A stretch of 64,000 nt of DNA from Ruminiclostridium sp. Lineage in GTDB: Bacteria; Bacillota; Clostridia; Oscillospirales; Ruminococcaceae. The notes beneath the pieces are model-generated. The model had not been told where the DNA came from. It saw nothing but the letters and a program-made list of their open reading frames with translations, and searched no databases. Numbering within the stretch: position 1 is the first letter of the stretch; each line of letters begins with the position of its first letter. The stretch is taken from contig JAGBMA010000083.1 in NCBI GenBank assembly GCA_017635095.1, positions 1-64,000 of the forward strand. The letters are read 5' to 3'. Positions 1 to 7,048 of this stretch are shown one piece after another. A program made the translations under genes and the position numbers.

Positions 1-141
1 GGAACCTCTAAAAACCCAATTTGAGAGAAAAAGAGCTATCCACTTTATGCCGCTTTGTATGCGCGCGTCCTGCGCGCTTTTGGCGGCAATACCACGGCTT
101 CCTGCCGTGACCGTCTACTGCGTCAAACCTCCTAACCGGGC
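1..141. repeat. Partial copy of MITE-like repeat (left half)
   Basis: This segment matches 6738-6867 base for base except for one extra 11-nt stretch near 70 (a GCGCG-type duplication). It carries the same terminal motif GGAACCTCTAAAAACC and the same internal hairpin CACGGC-TTCCT-GCCGTG. The match stops exactly at CCGGGC, which in the full copy is the edge of a nested module, and no right terminal inverted repeat follows. It may extend left of the window. No transposase is encoded, so it would be non-autonomous. Confidence 0.8.
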
Positions 142-227
142 TTAATATCCTGAACAAGGAAAAGAATTTAGAAGATCTTATTATCCGGTAAAACGCTGTG
201 CCAACTACTGAATGGAAGAAGGATATT

Positions 228-980
228 ATGTTTAATGAATACTATGAAAAGCTGCTGCATCAGTTGTCCATTGATTACAACTGTACGCCGGAAGATCTTA
301 CTGCAAAGAAAAACATAATTACAGTTTCAAAGATGAACGAGGGGAGAAGAAGTTACAGCCCCGGAAAGCCTTTTCTGCAAATGGTCACGCTCGGCAGGAA
401 CACCGTCATCATGGCAGATGAATGTCTCCACGGATTCCTGCTTGATCTCGTAAGAAATACGGAAGGGCACAGTCTTTTTGAATTCGATCATCTTACAAAG
501 CTGAACGAGGAACTTAAAAAATACGGCTATAAGATAGATCCGACACATCATATGTTCCTGCCTTACCGTGAAGCTGGTCCGGCAGGAAACTTTCGGGTGG
601 AGTGGCTGTATGACGGCGAAATAGACCGTTTCTACGGTGACGAGCGGTTCCCGAATGCAATAGCGTTTCCTGCTCCGTGCCCTGTGCGCCCCGACAGGAT
701 AGTCTGCATGGCGATGGACGGGGATAATATAATGGGCATGACGGGCTGTTCGGAGGACGCGCCCCATTGGCAGCAGATCGGCATAGATGTCCTCCCGGAA
801 TACCGTTCTAAGGGAGTAGGCTCATATCTCGTGAGTCTGCTGAAAAACAAGATAATCGAGAACGGCGATGTTCCGTTCTATGGCACCGCGGCTGCGAATA
901 TCCCTTCACAGAACATAGCTGTCAACTGCGGATTCAGACCGGCATGGACGGAAACCCAGGCAGTGAAGATCGAAGAGTGA
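228..980 (+). CDS. GNAT family N-acetyltransferase
   Basis: This is a 250-residue protein whose C-terminal third is a Gcn5-related acetyltransferase fold, expected to transfer an acetyl group from acetyl-CoA to an unidentified amine. The acetyl-CoA pyrophosphate-binding motif is seen as EYRSKGVGSYLV near residue 195, followed by an NIAVNCGFRP segment typical of the last strands. The N-terminal ~150 residues match nothing I recognise and may set substrate choice. The ATG at 228 is preferred over a GTG at 198 because AGAAGG lies 5-6 nt before it. The gene stands alone between the partial repeat at 1-141 and a 500-nt spacer. No promoter was recognised. Family assignment is secure and substrate unknown. 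Confidence 0.75.
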   Translation: MFNEYYEKLLHQLSIDYNCTPEDLTAKKNIITVSKMNEGRRSYSPGKPFLQMVTLGRNTVIMADECLHGFLLDLVRNTEGHSLFEFDHLTKLNEELKKYGYKIDPTHHMFLPYREAGPAGNFRVEWLYDGEIDRFYGDERFPNAIAFPAPCPVRPDRIVCMAMDGDNIMGMTGCSEDAPHWQQIGIDVLPEYRSKGVGSYLVSLLKNKIIENGDVPFYGTAAANIPSQNIAVNCGFRPAWTETQAVKIEE

Positions 981-1363
981 TCTTCCGGAAGCGATATGTT
1001 GATCGTCATAAGATGGATAAAGAAATAAGCTCGTGCGAATACGGGCTTGTTGCATATTATGGAGTTTATCCTCCTGTGAAATCATATCCCATTTCTTTGC
1101 CGAGGGGATCGCTTCTTCGGGTTTCATTTTTGTCTGTACGTTGCGTTTTTCTGCAAATAAAAGGAACCTTTCAAACTACAGAACGTAGTAAAGAAGGTTT
1201 CAAGAACACCGCAAGGATTCGGTGTATGCAAAAGAAACCTTAGAAATATCGACCCGTTTATCAGAAAACTCTATAGTATGTTATATCGCATTCTGGGGGC
1301 TTTGCAAAACAGTTACAGATCTCGGGGATACTGCATATTATCCGGATCATAAACCGATCATGA
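981..1363. other. Intergenic stretch without a supported gene
   Basis: I see no coding frame with a start site and recognisable product. It contains a two-tier inverted repeat at 1194-1241: outer stem AAGGTTTC/GAAACCTT and inner stem ACACCG/CGGTGT. No long T-tract follows, so it is not a good intrinsic terminator. A promoter begins at 1364. Confidence 0.5.
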
Positions 1364-1392
1364 TTGACTAAATCCGGAAATTGTGATATAAT
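1364..1392 (+). promoter_or_regulatory. Sigma-A promoter for the hydrolase pair
   Basis: TTGACT, 17-nt spacer, TATAAT (1387-1392). The expected start is near 1399, giving a leader of about 100 nt before the ATG at 1499. The leader contains the palindrome TTAGCTAA just after the -10 box, a possible operator. Confidence 0.75.
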
Positions 1393-1498
1393 AAAAGATA
1401 TAGTTAGCTAAGGCGAACCAAGCCGGCGAGATATGCAAAGCCTTATCAAAGCGATCGGGGGCTCTCAGCAAAAATGTTAAGAAAGGAGATTGTCTATC

Positions 1499-2275
1499 AT
1501 GAAAATACACGAATTCGGAGACAGGTCAAACCCTGTGATATTACTCCTTCCCGGAACCATGTGTTACTGGAAAGGAAACTTCGGGGGCATCATTGACGAT
1601 CTGAGCAGGGATCTTCTTGTTGCCGCAGTTGCCTATACGGGATTTGACGAAACGGATACCGAGAACTACGTCTCCGTCACCGATGAGCTTGAACGGCTCG
1701 AAAACTACATCAAGGAGCATTACGGCGGAGCTGTACACGCGGCTTACGGAAGTTCTCTCGGAGGAAGCTTTGTGGCGCAGCTTGCGGCAAGGCATAATAT
1801 CGGATTGAAGTACGGCATTATCGGAAGTTCCGACCTCGATCAGGCCGGCAGTTTCAAGGCAGGACTGATGGCGTCGCTTATGGTAAGGGTGACATACAAT
1901 TTCATTCATACGGGAAGCTATAAGTCCGGCTTTATGCAAAAGAGATACGAAAAGCAAATGGCAGACCCCGACCCGTACAATCGGGCGTTTGTTGCGATAA
2001 CCGGGCGTGACAGATATGACATGAGCTTTATCACAAAGGAAAGCATGAAAAATCAATTCAAGTCCGATCTGACAACTCCTCTGCCGGAGCATATTGATAA
2101 CGGCGAAACGGAGATGCATATTTTCTACGCAAAGAAAATGGGTGAGAAATATCTTGAAAGATATAATAGATATTTCAAGTCGCCGGTGATACATGAGCAG
2201 GATATGCGGCACGAGGAATTTCTCGGCGTTTATCCGAAGGAATGGTGCGAGCTTGTAAAAAAGATATGTTTGTGA
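1499..2275 (+). CDS. Alpha/beta hydrolase family protein
   Basis: This 258-residue protein has the alpha/beta-hydrolase pattern: an early strand ending in LLLPGTM (oxyanion-hole region) and the nucleophile elbow YGSSLGGS near residue 88, whose central serine would be catalytic. A C-terminal histidine is plausible around the MRHEEF segment. It is cytoplasmic, with no signal peptide. The ATG at 1499 has AAAGGAG 10 nt upstream. A TTG at 1490 in the same frame sits too close to that site. It is followed 44 nt later by a second hydrolase of the same length class and similar N-terminus (MKxxEFG), so the pair probably arose by duplication and shares the promoter at 1364. The substrate cannot be inferred. 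Confidence 0.75.
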   Translation: MKIHEFGDRSNPVILLLPGTMCYWKGNFGGIIDDLSRDLLVAAVAYTGFDETDTENYVSVTDELERLENYIKEHYGGAVHAAYGSSLGGSFVAQLAARHNIGLKYGIIGSSDLDQAGSFKAGLMASLMVRVTYNFIHTGSYKSGFMQKRYEKQMADPDPYNRAFVAITGRDRYDMSFITKESMKNQFKSDLTTPLPEHIDNGETEMHIFYAKKMGEKYLERYNRYFKSPVIHEQDMRHEEFLGVYPKEWCELVKKICL

Positions 2276-2319
2276 TGATCTGCTGTGTGAACCATATCTT
2301 ATGAGGAAAGAGGAGAACC

Positions 2320-3081
2320 ATGAAATTTTTTGAATTCGGCAAAGAGAACAAGACCACGCTCCTGCTTCTGCACGGGGCGGATACCACATGGCAGCTGAGT
2401 TTTATGCCTTTTATCGAGGTGGCAGAAAAGAAATGTCATGTTATAGCTGTGGCAGAAGACGGGTTCAATACAGATGAACCTTATGTTGATGCAACAAGCG
2501 TTACAGCCGAAGCCCAAAAGATCACGGAATGGCTTGTGGAGCATTTTGACGGCAAAATAGACATTATTCTCGGCGAATCCCTGGGAGGAATGATAATGAC
2601 GGAGATACTTCTCGACCCTCGTATCAAGGTGCATACTGCAATAGCTGACGGATTCACGATACTTGAATACCCGGATTTCAGACACGATCTTCCCAAAAGA
2701 CTGGTCGCCGGATTTCTCGCGGACGTTGAATTGTTTGCGTTCAGGCATATGGGGCTGTTCAATAAAATACTCGGCGAGGATATTGATGCCATGATATATA
2801 AGCAGGCTTCAAAGACAACGCTTTATAACCTCGAATACTCGATGATGCCGTATCGCTACAAGTACGAAGCGTTCAATCTTTCCGACAGTTATATCTGGCA
2901 CGGAGAGAAGGAGCCGGGATTTAAACAAGTTCTGAAAAAGATGGATCATTCAAGATATCGGTTCAAGCATAAGGTGTTTCTGAACAGGGGCCACGGGTCG
3001 CTGCTGCTTGAACCGGAAAGGCTGCTGAAAGAGATCGCACTTGCGTATCGCGGTTATGACAAGAATTACAGAGCAAAATAA
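2320..3081 (+). CDS. Alpha/beta hydrolase family protein, second of pair
   Basis: This 253-residue protein is related to its upstream neighbour in N-terminal motif and length. It shows the LLLLHGAD oxyanion-type turn near residue 15, the nucleophile elbow GESLGGM near residue 88, and a C-terminal NRGHGS segment near residue 228 that supplies the likely catalytic histidine. There is no signal peptide or membrane segment. The ATG is preceded by GAGGAAAGAGGAG, a strong ribosome binding site. It lies 44 nt after the first hydrolase with no terminator between them, so co-transcription is likely. This copy keeps the triad more clearly than the first. The ester or peptide substrate is unknown. Confidence 0.75.
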   Translation: MKFFEFGKENKTTLLLLHGADTTWQLSFMPFIEVAEKKCHVIAVAEDGFNTDEPYVDATSVTAEAQKITEWLVEHFDGKIDIILGESLGGMIMTEILLDPRIKVHTAIADGFTILEYPDFRHDLPKRLVAGFLADVELFAFRHMGLFNKILGEDIDAMIYKQASKTTLYNLEYSMMPYRYKYEAFNLSDSYIWHGEKEPGFKQVLKKMDHSRYRFKHKVFLNRGHGSLLLEPERLLKEIALAYRGYDKNYRAK

Positions 3082-3204
3082 TGTGGAGTTTATATGAGCA
3101 TGAAAAAGACGGATAACTATCTTAATGTCTGCTGTGGATGTTCGGCATGATGATGCTTAAAATGCCCTCCGAAAAGCGCTGACAGAAAATATCCTCTCAA
3201 TTGG

Positions 3205-3233
3205 TTGATTTATCGGTTCGGATATGATATAAT
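3205..3233 (+). promoter_or_regulatory. Sigma-A promoter for the DMT permease
   Basis: TTGATT, 17-nt spacer, TATAAT (3228-3233). The start would be near 3240, about 40 nt before the GTG start of the permease at 3280. Confidence 0.7.
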
Positions 3234-3279
3234 ACAGGCAGAAGATAACTGAGTTCATAAACCGGAATGGGGGCAGACT

Positions 3280-4323
3280 GTGAAAAACAACAATATATCT
3301 GCAATAATCTACGCACTTGCGGCGGCGGTGTTTTATGCGATCAATGTCCCGTGCTCGAAGCTGCTGCTCGGACATATACCGCCGACATTCATGGCGGGAC
3401 TGCTGTATCTCGGCGCGGGTCTTGGCGTTGGCGTGATGTATATGTTTCACCGGAAAAAAGAAAAGCCGGAGGAACGGCTGAACAAGAAGGATCTCCCATA
3501 TACGGCGGGAATGGTGCTGCTCGATATTATTGCACCGATACTGCTGATGATCGGCATTAATACAGGCACCTCTGCGAATGCGTCTTTGCTCGGCAACTTC
3601 GAGATAGTTGCGACTACGGTCATAGCGCTGCTGCTCTTTAAGGAAAATGTCAGCGGAAAGCTGTGGGCGGCGGTCGCGCTTATAACCCTGTCGAGCATGA
3701 TCCTTTCCTTTGGCGGCAGCGACAGCCTTTCGTTCTCGGTCGGCTCTCTGTTCGTTCTCGGAGCTACCGTCTGCTGGGGACTTGAGAACAACTGCACACG
3801 GAGCATTTCGGAAAAGAGCACCTATCAGATCGTGACGATAAAAGGCTTCGGATCGGGTGCAGGTTCGGTCATTGTTTCGCTCATACTCGGTGAAAAACTG
3901 ACGGAAGTGATGTATGTACTGCCCGCGCTTCTGCTCGGATTTGTGGCTTACGGGCTGAGTATCTTCACCTATATCAGGGCGCAGAAAACCCTCGGTGCTG
4001 CAAAAACAAGCGCCTACTATGCGGCTGCCCCGTTTATAGGTGCGTTGCTGTCGTTCGTACTGCTGCATGAGGAATTAACGACTGCATATATCGCAGCGCT
4101 TATCGTGATGACAGCCGGAACTGCGCTTGTTGTGGCGGACACGCTTGCAAACCACCATTCACATGAGCATACTCATACATTCACGCACACGCACGACGGC
4201 TCGACACACACGCACACCGTTACCCACAGCCATGAACATACCCACTACGTCACCGATGACAAACACGTTCACAGACACAGTACCGAGGAGCTTGAGGGGC
4301 TGCTGAACGCACAGCATAATTAA
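3280..4323 (+). CDS. EamA/DMT family transporter with histidine-rich C-terminal tail
   Basis: This 347-residue inner-membrane protein has about ten hydrophobic segments in two EamA repeats (residues ~5-140 and ~150-285). It belongs to the drug/metabolite transporter superfamily, whose members move metabolites across the membrane. The last ~55 residues are soluble and contain 16 histidines within about 43 residues, mostly as HxH and HTH repeats (4150-4284). Such tails in other transporters bind divalent metals. The start is GTG with a GGGGG-containing upstream region, and the promoter at 3205 fits this start. It is flanked by a likely terminator at 4343. Family assignment is firm. A metal-linked role is my inference from the tail only. 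Confidence 0.8.
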   Translation: MKNNNISAIIYALAAAVFYAINVPCSKLLLGHIPPTFMAGLLYLGAGLGVGVMYMFHRKKEKPEERLNKKDLPYTAGMVLLDIIAPILLMIGINTGTSANASLLGNFEIVATTVIALLLFKENVSGKLWAAVALITLSSMILSFGGSDSLSFSVGSLFVLGATVCWGLENNCTRSISEKSTYQIVTIKGFGSGAGSVIVSLILGEKLTEVMYVLPALLLGFVAYGLSIFTYIRAQKTLGAAKTSAYYAAAPFIGALLSFVLLHEELTTAYIAALIVMTAGTALVVADTLANHHSHEHTHTFTHTHDGSTHTHTVTHSHEHTHYVTDDKHVHRHSTEELEGLLNAQHN

Positions 4324-4342
4324 ACGAGAAAACAATATAACG

Positions 4343-4384
4343 GATCCGCCGGTCCTGAAAAAACAAGGCTGGCAGGATCGTTTT
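4343..4384 (+). terminator. Probable intrinsic terminator after the DMT gene
   Basis: Imperfect stem GATCC-GCC...GGC-A-GGATC with an A-rich loop, followed by GTTTTG. It begins 20 nt after the permease stop codon. Confidence 0.45.
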
Positions 4385-4568
4385 GCAGCGTGATCCGGAT
4401 CACAGAAGAATGGGAATTGCCACAAGAACTCTTGATCTGCTTATCTGTGATGCACGAAAACGCGGAATAAAGTTTATCAGTCTTGAAGCAACAGATATGG
4501 GACGGAAACTGTATGAAAGGTATGGATTTATCTCCATGACATCCGAAATGGAGCTGACGATCGAATAA
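4383..4568 (+). pseudogene. C-terminal fragment of a GNAT acetyltransferase
   Basis: The 61 residues contain the acetyl-CoA binding motif HRRMGIATRTLDLL and the closing LYERYGFISMT segment of a GNAT enzyme. The first ~90 residues of the fold are absent. Only a TTG with no ribosome binding site opens the frame, and the 5' end overlaps the T-tract of the preceding terminator. This looks like a 5'-truncated remnant. It is unlikely to be active, though a short product cannot be excluded. Confidence 0.65.
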
Positions 4569-4635
4569 ATGCTGTTTTCAAAAAAATGCAATTGATCCGC
4601 TGAAAAAATATTAACTCAAAATGTGAGATAAATAA

Positions 4636-5301
4636 ATGAAATACGATAACATAACCAAAGCCGTGTTCATCAGCCGTCCTAACCGCTTTATTGCAGAGGT
4701 GGAGATAAACGGCCGCCGTGAGACTGTTCATGTAAAGAACACCGGAAGATGCAGAGAACTTCTGATACCCGGAAGCGAGGTATGGCTGACTGCACCGGAT
4801 AATACCGGAAGAAAAACGAAGTATGATCTTGTTGCTGTCAGAAAAAACACGGGAGTGCTGTTCAATATCGACAGTCAGGCACCGAACAAGGTAATGGGGG
4901 AATGGCTTGAAAAGCGGGGATTTGACAGGATCATTCCCGAATATACATATGGCGGCTCCCGGATAGACTTTTATATGGAGCGGGGAAGCGGGAAATATCT
5001 TACCGAGGTCAAGGGCTGCACGCTTGAAACGGGCGGCGTCGGATATTTTCCCGATGCGCCCACCGAACGCGGAGTAAAGCATATCCGCGAGCTTATCAAG
5101 GCGAAGAAAGAGGGATATAACGCTGCTCTCGCGTTTGTGATACAAATGGCGGGAGTAAAGGAAGTCCGCCCGAACATTGAAACACACGCGGAATTCGGAA
5201 AAGCAATGAATGAAGCGCGTCTGGCGGGGGTGAAGATACTGTTCCTCACCTGTCATGTCGAGCCGGACAGCCTTGAGATCACAGATGAAACAGAGGGTTG
5301 A
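4636..5301 (+). CDS. sfsA: SfsA family protein (DNA/sugar fermentation stimulation homologue)
   Basis: This 221-residue protein has the family length and landmarks: the N-terminal OB-like part with VHVKNTGRCREL near residue 31, then RIDFYMERG and YLTEVKGCTLE (residues ~110-135), then FPDAPTERGVKH. The D...ExK arrangement resembles a nuclease-type active site, and SfsA proteins have been described as nucleic-acid binding. The cellular role remains poorly defined. The stop codon lies 1 nt before the next start, so it is translationally coupled to the small protein at 5303 and probably to the hydrolase at 5607. The ribosome binding site is weak (GTGAGAT), and no promoter was identified in the short upstream gap. 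Confidence 0.9.
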   Translation: MKYDNITKAVFISRPNRFIAEVEINGRRETVHVKNTGRCRELLIPGSEVWLTAPDNTGRKTKYDLVAVRKNTGVLFNIDSQAPNKVMGEWLEKRGFDRIIPEYTYGGSRIDFYMERGSGKYLTEVKGCTLETGGVGYFPDAPTERGVKHIRELIKAKKEGYNAALAFVIQMAGVKEVRPNIETHAEFGKAMNEARLAGVKILFLTCHVEPDSLEITDETEG

Positions 5302-5302
5302 T

Positions 5303-5602
5303 ATGGACAGCAAAGAACTATGGAGCAGCACCCGCGACAGGCTTGTATCGGCGGTGACCGCGCTCGGCTACCCCGAGAAACTGGGGAATGAGATCGCAAA
5401 GCATATAGGCGCGCCGAAAGGCATGGAGCGAATGATATCGTATCTGGATCATGTGCGCCCGAACAAGGTCGAGATGGTGGTAGATGAAATGATCTCGATC
5501 CGAAGCGAAATAGACGCCTGGCGGGACAGGAAAGCAAGCCTGAAAGCGAACGCGGCATATAATGAGATGCTTTATTACGGGTCCGGGGAAGATGAGGATT
5601 GA
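5303..5602 (+). CDS. Small conserved-looking hypothetical protein
   Basis: This 99-residue soluble, mostly helical protein begins MDSKELWSSTRDRL. An upstream in-frame start at 5255 lies inside sfsA. The ATG at 5303 has GAGGG directly upstream and starts 1 nt after the sfsA stop, so I chose it. The sequence is charged with no cysteines, signal peptide or membrane segment. The motif MERMISYLDHVRP and the acidic end GEDED are its only notable traits. I do not recognise the family. Its position between sfsA and the carbon-nitrogen hydrolase (4 nt before the latter) makes co-expression near certain. Confidence 0.7.
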   Translation: MDSKELWSSTRDRLVSAVTALGYPEKLGNEIAKHIGAPKGMERMISYLDHVRPNKVEMVVDEMISIRSEIDAWRDRKASLKANAAYNEMLYYGSGEDED

Positions 5603-5606
5603 TCTT

Positions 5607-6452
5607 ATGAAACTTAAAATAGCGTTTTTGCAGCTTCTGCCCGGAAAGACTTTACGGGAGCAATATGATACAGGCAAGACCGCCTGCGACAAGGCAAAGG
5701 AAATGGGTGCGGATATCGCGCTTTTTCCGGAGATGTGGAGTGACGGGTATTATCTGCCGCAGGACGAAAAAGAGCTGAGCTCGCTTTCGATAAGCAAGGA
5801 AAGTGATTTTATTGCAGGATTCCGTGAGCTTGCAAAAAAGCTCGAAATTGCAATAGGGATAACATTTCTTGAAAAACATGATCCCAAGCCGCTCAACTCA
5901 TTCATTCTGTTTGACCGCAAAGGTGAGGAGATCCTGCACTATTCAAAAGTGCATATCTGCGCGTTTGACGCTGAAAAAGTGTTGTCGCCGGGTGAGGATT
6001 TTTATGCAGCGGAGCTCGACACGGAAAAGGGCAGCGTTAATGTCGGTGCGATGATATGCTTTGACAGGGAATTCCCCGAAAGCGCGCGAATACTGATGCT
6101 CAAAGGCGCGGAGCTGATACTTGCGCCGAACGCCTGTCCTATGGAGATAAACCGGCTTGCGGCACTTCGTACCCGTGCGTACGAAAATATGGTGGCTGTC
6201 GCGACCTGCAATTACCCCGAAGGAATGCCGGACTGCAACGGGCATTCGACATTGTTTGACGGTGTACCGTGGCTGGCGGACGAGCCGGGAGTCAGGGATA
6301 TGTGCGTGTTTGAGGCTCCGGGAGATGAGGGGGTCTATGTGGCCGAACTTGACCTTGATATGCTGCGCCGGCACAGGGAAGACGATGTTATGGGGGATAA
6401 ATTCAGACACCCGGAAAAGTACCGGATCCTGACCGAGGGAAAACACCGATAA
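5607..6452 (+). CDS. Carbon-nitrogen hydrolase (nitrilase/omega-amidase superfamily)
   Basis: This 281-residue cytoplasmic enzyme has the full catalytic triad of the nitrilase superfamily: Glu in ALFPEMW (near residue 45), Lys in YSKVHI (near 115) and Cys in MICFDREFPES (near 150). These enzymes hydrolyse nitriles, amides or carbamoyl groups, and sequence alone does not settle the substrate. The ATG at 5607 has GAGG upstream and lies 4 nt after the preceding stop. An earlier in-frame start at 5562 is inside that gene. It closes the sfsA-small protein-hydrolase operon. The cloverleaf repeat begins 57 nt downstream. Confidence 0.85.
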   Translation: MKLKIAFLQLLPGKTLREQYDTGKTACDKAKEMGADIALFPEMWSDGYYLPQDEKELSSLSISKESDFIAGFRELAKKLEIAIGITFLEKHDPKPLNSFILFDRKGEEILHYSKVHICAFDAEKVLSPGEDFYAAELDTEKGSVNVGAMICFDREFPESARILMLKGAELILAPNACPMEINRLAALRTRAYENMVAVATCNYPEGMPDCNGHSTLFDGVPWLADEPGVRDMCVFEAPGDEGVYVAELDLDMLRRHREDDVMGDKFRHPEKYRILTEGKHR

Positions 6453-6508
6453 CGTACTGTTCCGAGTGAAAAACGCCTGAGATATGCTATTGCTGTTTGT
6501 CTGTAAAT

Positions 6509-6618
6509 AATGTGTCCTCAATAACTGCCTTTTGGCAGTTATTGGCTGAAAATCTGCAAAACAGATTTTCAGATGTTGTTTAAATGCGCCTGCGGTGCAT
6601 TTAAACAACGGACACATT
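6509..6618. repeat. 110-bp three-armed cloverleaf inverted-repeat element
   Basis: An outer stem AATGTGTCC (6509-6517) / GGACACATT (6610-6618) encloses three perfect hairpins lying almost end to end. Arm 1 is 6520-6529/6534-6543 (10 bp, TTTT loop). Arm 2 is 6546-6556/6562-6572 (11 bp). Arm 3 is 6575-6587/6597-6609 (13 bp). Nearly every base is paired. The arms are too long and lack the conserved bases for a tRNA. It could be a mobile cloverleaf repeat or a structured 3' end for the hydrolase operon. Confidence 0.75.
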
Positions 6619-6695
6619 CCTTGATGTCAGGCTCATTTCGTCCTTCGGACGAACAAAAGTGCATACATATTATAAACTGTGGACAGATAAAAGAC

Positions 6696-6725
6696 TTGAC
6701 AATGCAGACCCGGAGATGATATAAT
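6696..6725 (+). promoter_or_regulatory. Consensus sigma-A promoter without a downstream gene
   Basis: TTGACA, 18-nt spacer, TATAAT. The predicted start (about 6732-6736) falls at the left edge of the MITE-like element at 6737, and no + strand gene follows before the converging gene at 7047. Confidence 0.7.
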
Positions 6726-6736
6726 CAAAACATTAA

Positions 6737-7008
6737 GGGAACCTCTAAAAACCCAATTTGAGAGAAAAAGAGCTATCCACTTTATGCCGCTTTGTATGCG
6801 CGCTTTTGGCGGCAATACCACGGCTTCCTGCCGTGACCGTCTACTGCGTCAAACCTCCTAACCGGGCGTGGTCTCCCCGGCAGCGGGGAGGTGTCGAGCT
6901 TGCGAGACAGAGGGGCTGACCGACAGACCAGCCCGGCTGCGTCGGCTTTCCTTGTATCCGACGCAGCTATCTCATTTTCTCTTTTCAAAGCGGTTTTTAG
7001 AGGTACCC
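6737..7008. mobile_element. MITE-like element with terminal inverted repeats and a nested module
   Basis: The ends are imperfect inverted repeats. The left begins GGGAACCTCTAAAAACC and the right, read inward, begins GGGTACCTCTAAAAACC, with similarity continuing into TTTGA and AGAGA tracts for about 38 nt. A second inverted pair, CCGGGCGTGGTCT at 6862 and AGACCAGCCCGG ending at 6936, bounds an inner 75-bp module. Hairpins lie at 6873-6890 (CTCCCCG/CGGGGAG) and 6937-6966 (CTGCGTCGG/CCGACGCAG). No coding frame is present. The target-site duplication is unclear. The left half recurs at 1-141. Confidence 0.75.
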
Positions 7009-7014
7009 ATAAGG

Positions 7015-7048
7015 AAAAGCCGCAAATACTGTTGTATCTGCGGCTTTT
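7015..7048 (-). terminator. Bidirectional intrinsic terminator
   Basis: The stem AAAAGCCGCA...TGCGGCTTTT has a short inner AATAC/GTAT extension. It overlaps the stop codon of the membrane EAL protein at 7047 and has T residues on both sides. Confidence 0.75.

Noticed and set aside
944..1243. 99-codon + strand frame overlapping the GNAT gene end
   Set aside because: The first part is an out-of-frame reading of the GNAT gene and the rest is Arg/Ser/Phe-rich without a domain.
3094..3150. 18-codon open frame (MSMKKTDNY...) after the second hydrolase
   Set aside because: It is very short, with no ribosome site beyond chance. At most it is a gene remnant.
6509..6618. tRNA or tRNA-like gene
   Set aside because: The fold is a cloverleaf but the arms are 10-13 bp, and there is no T-loop, anticodon stem of normal size or CCA end.
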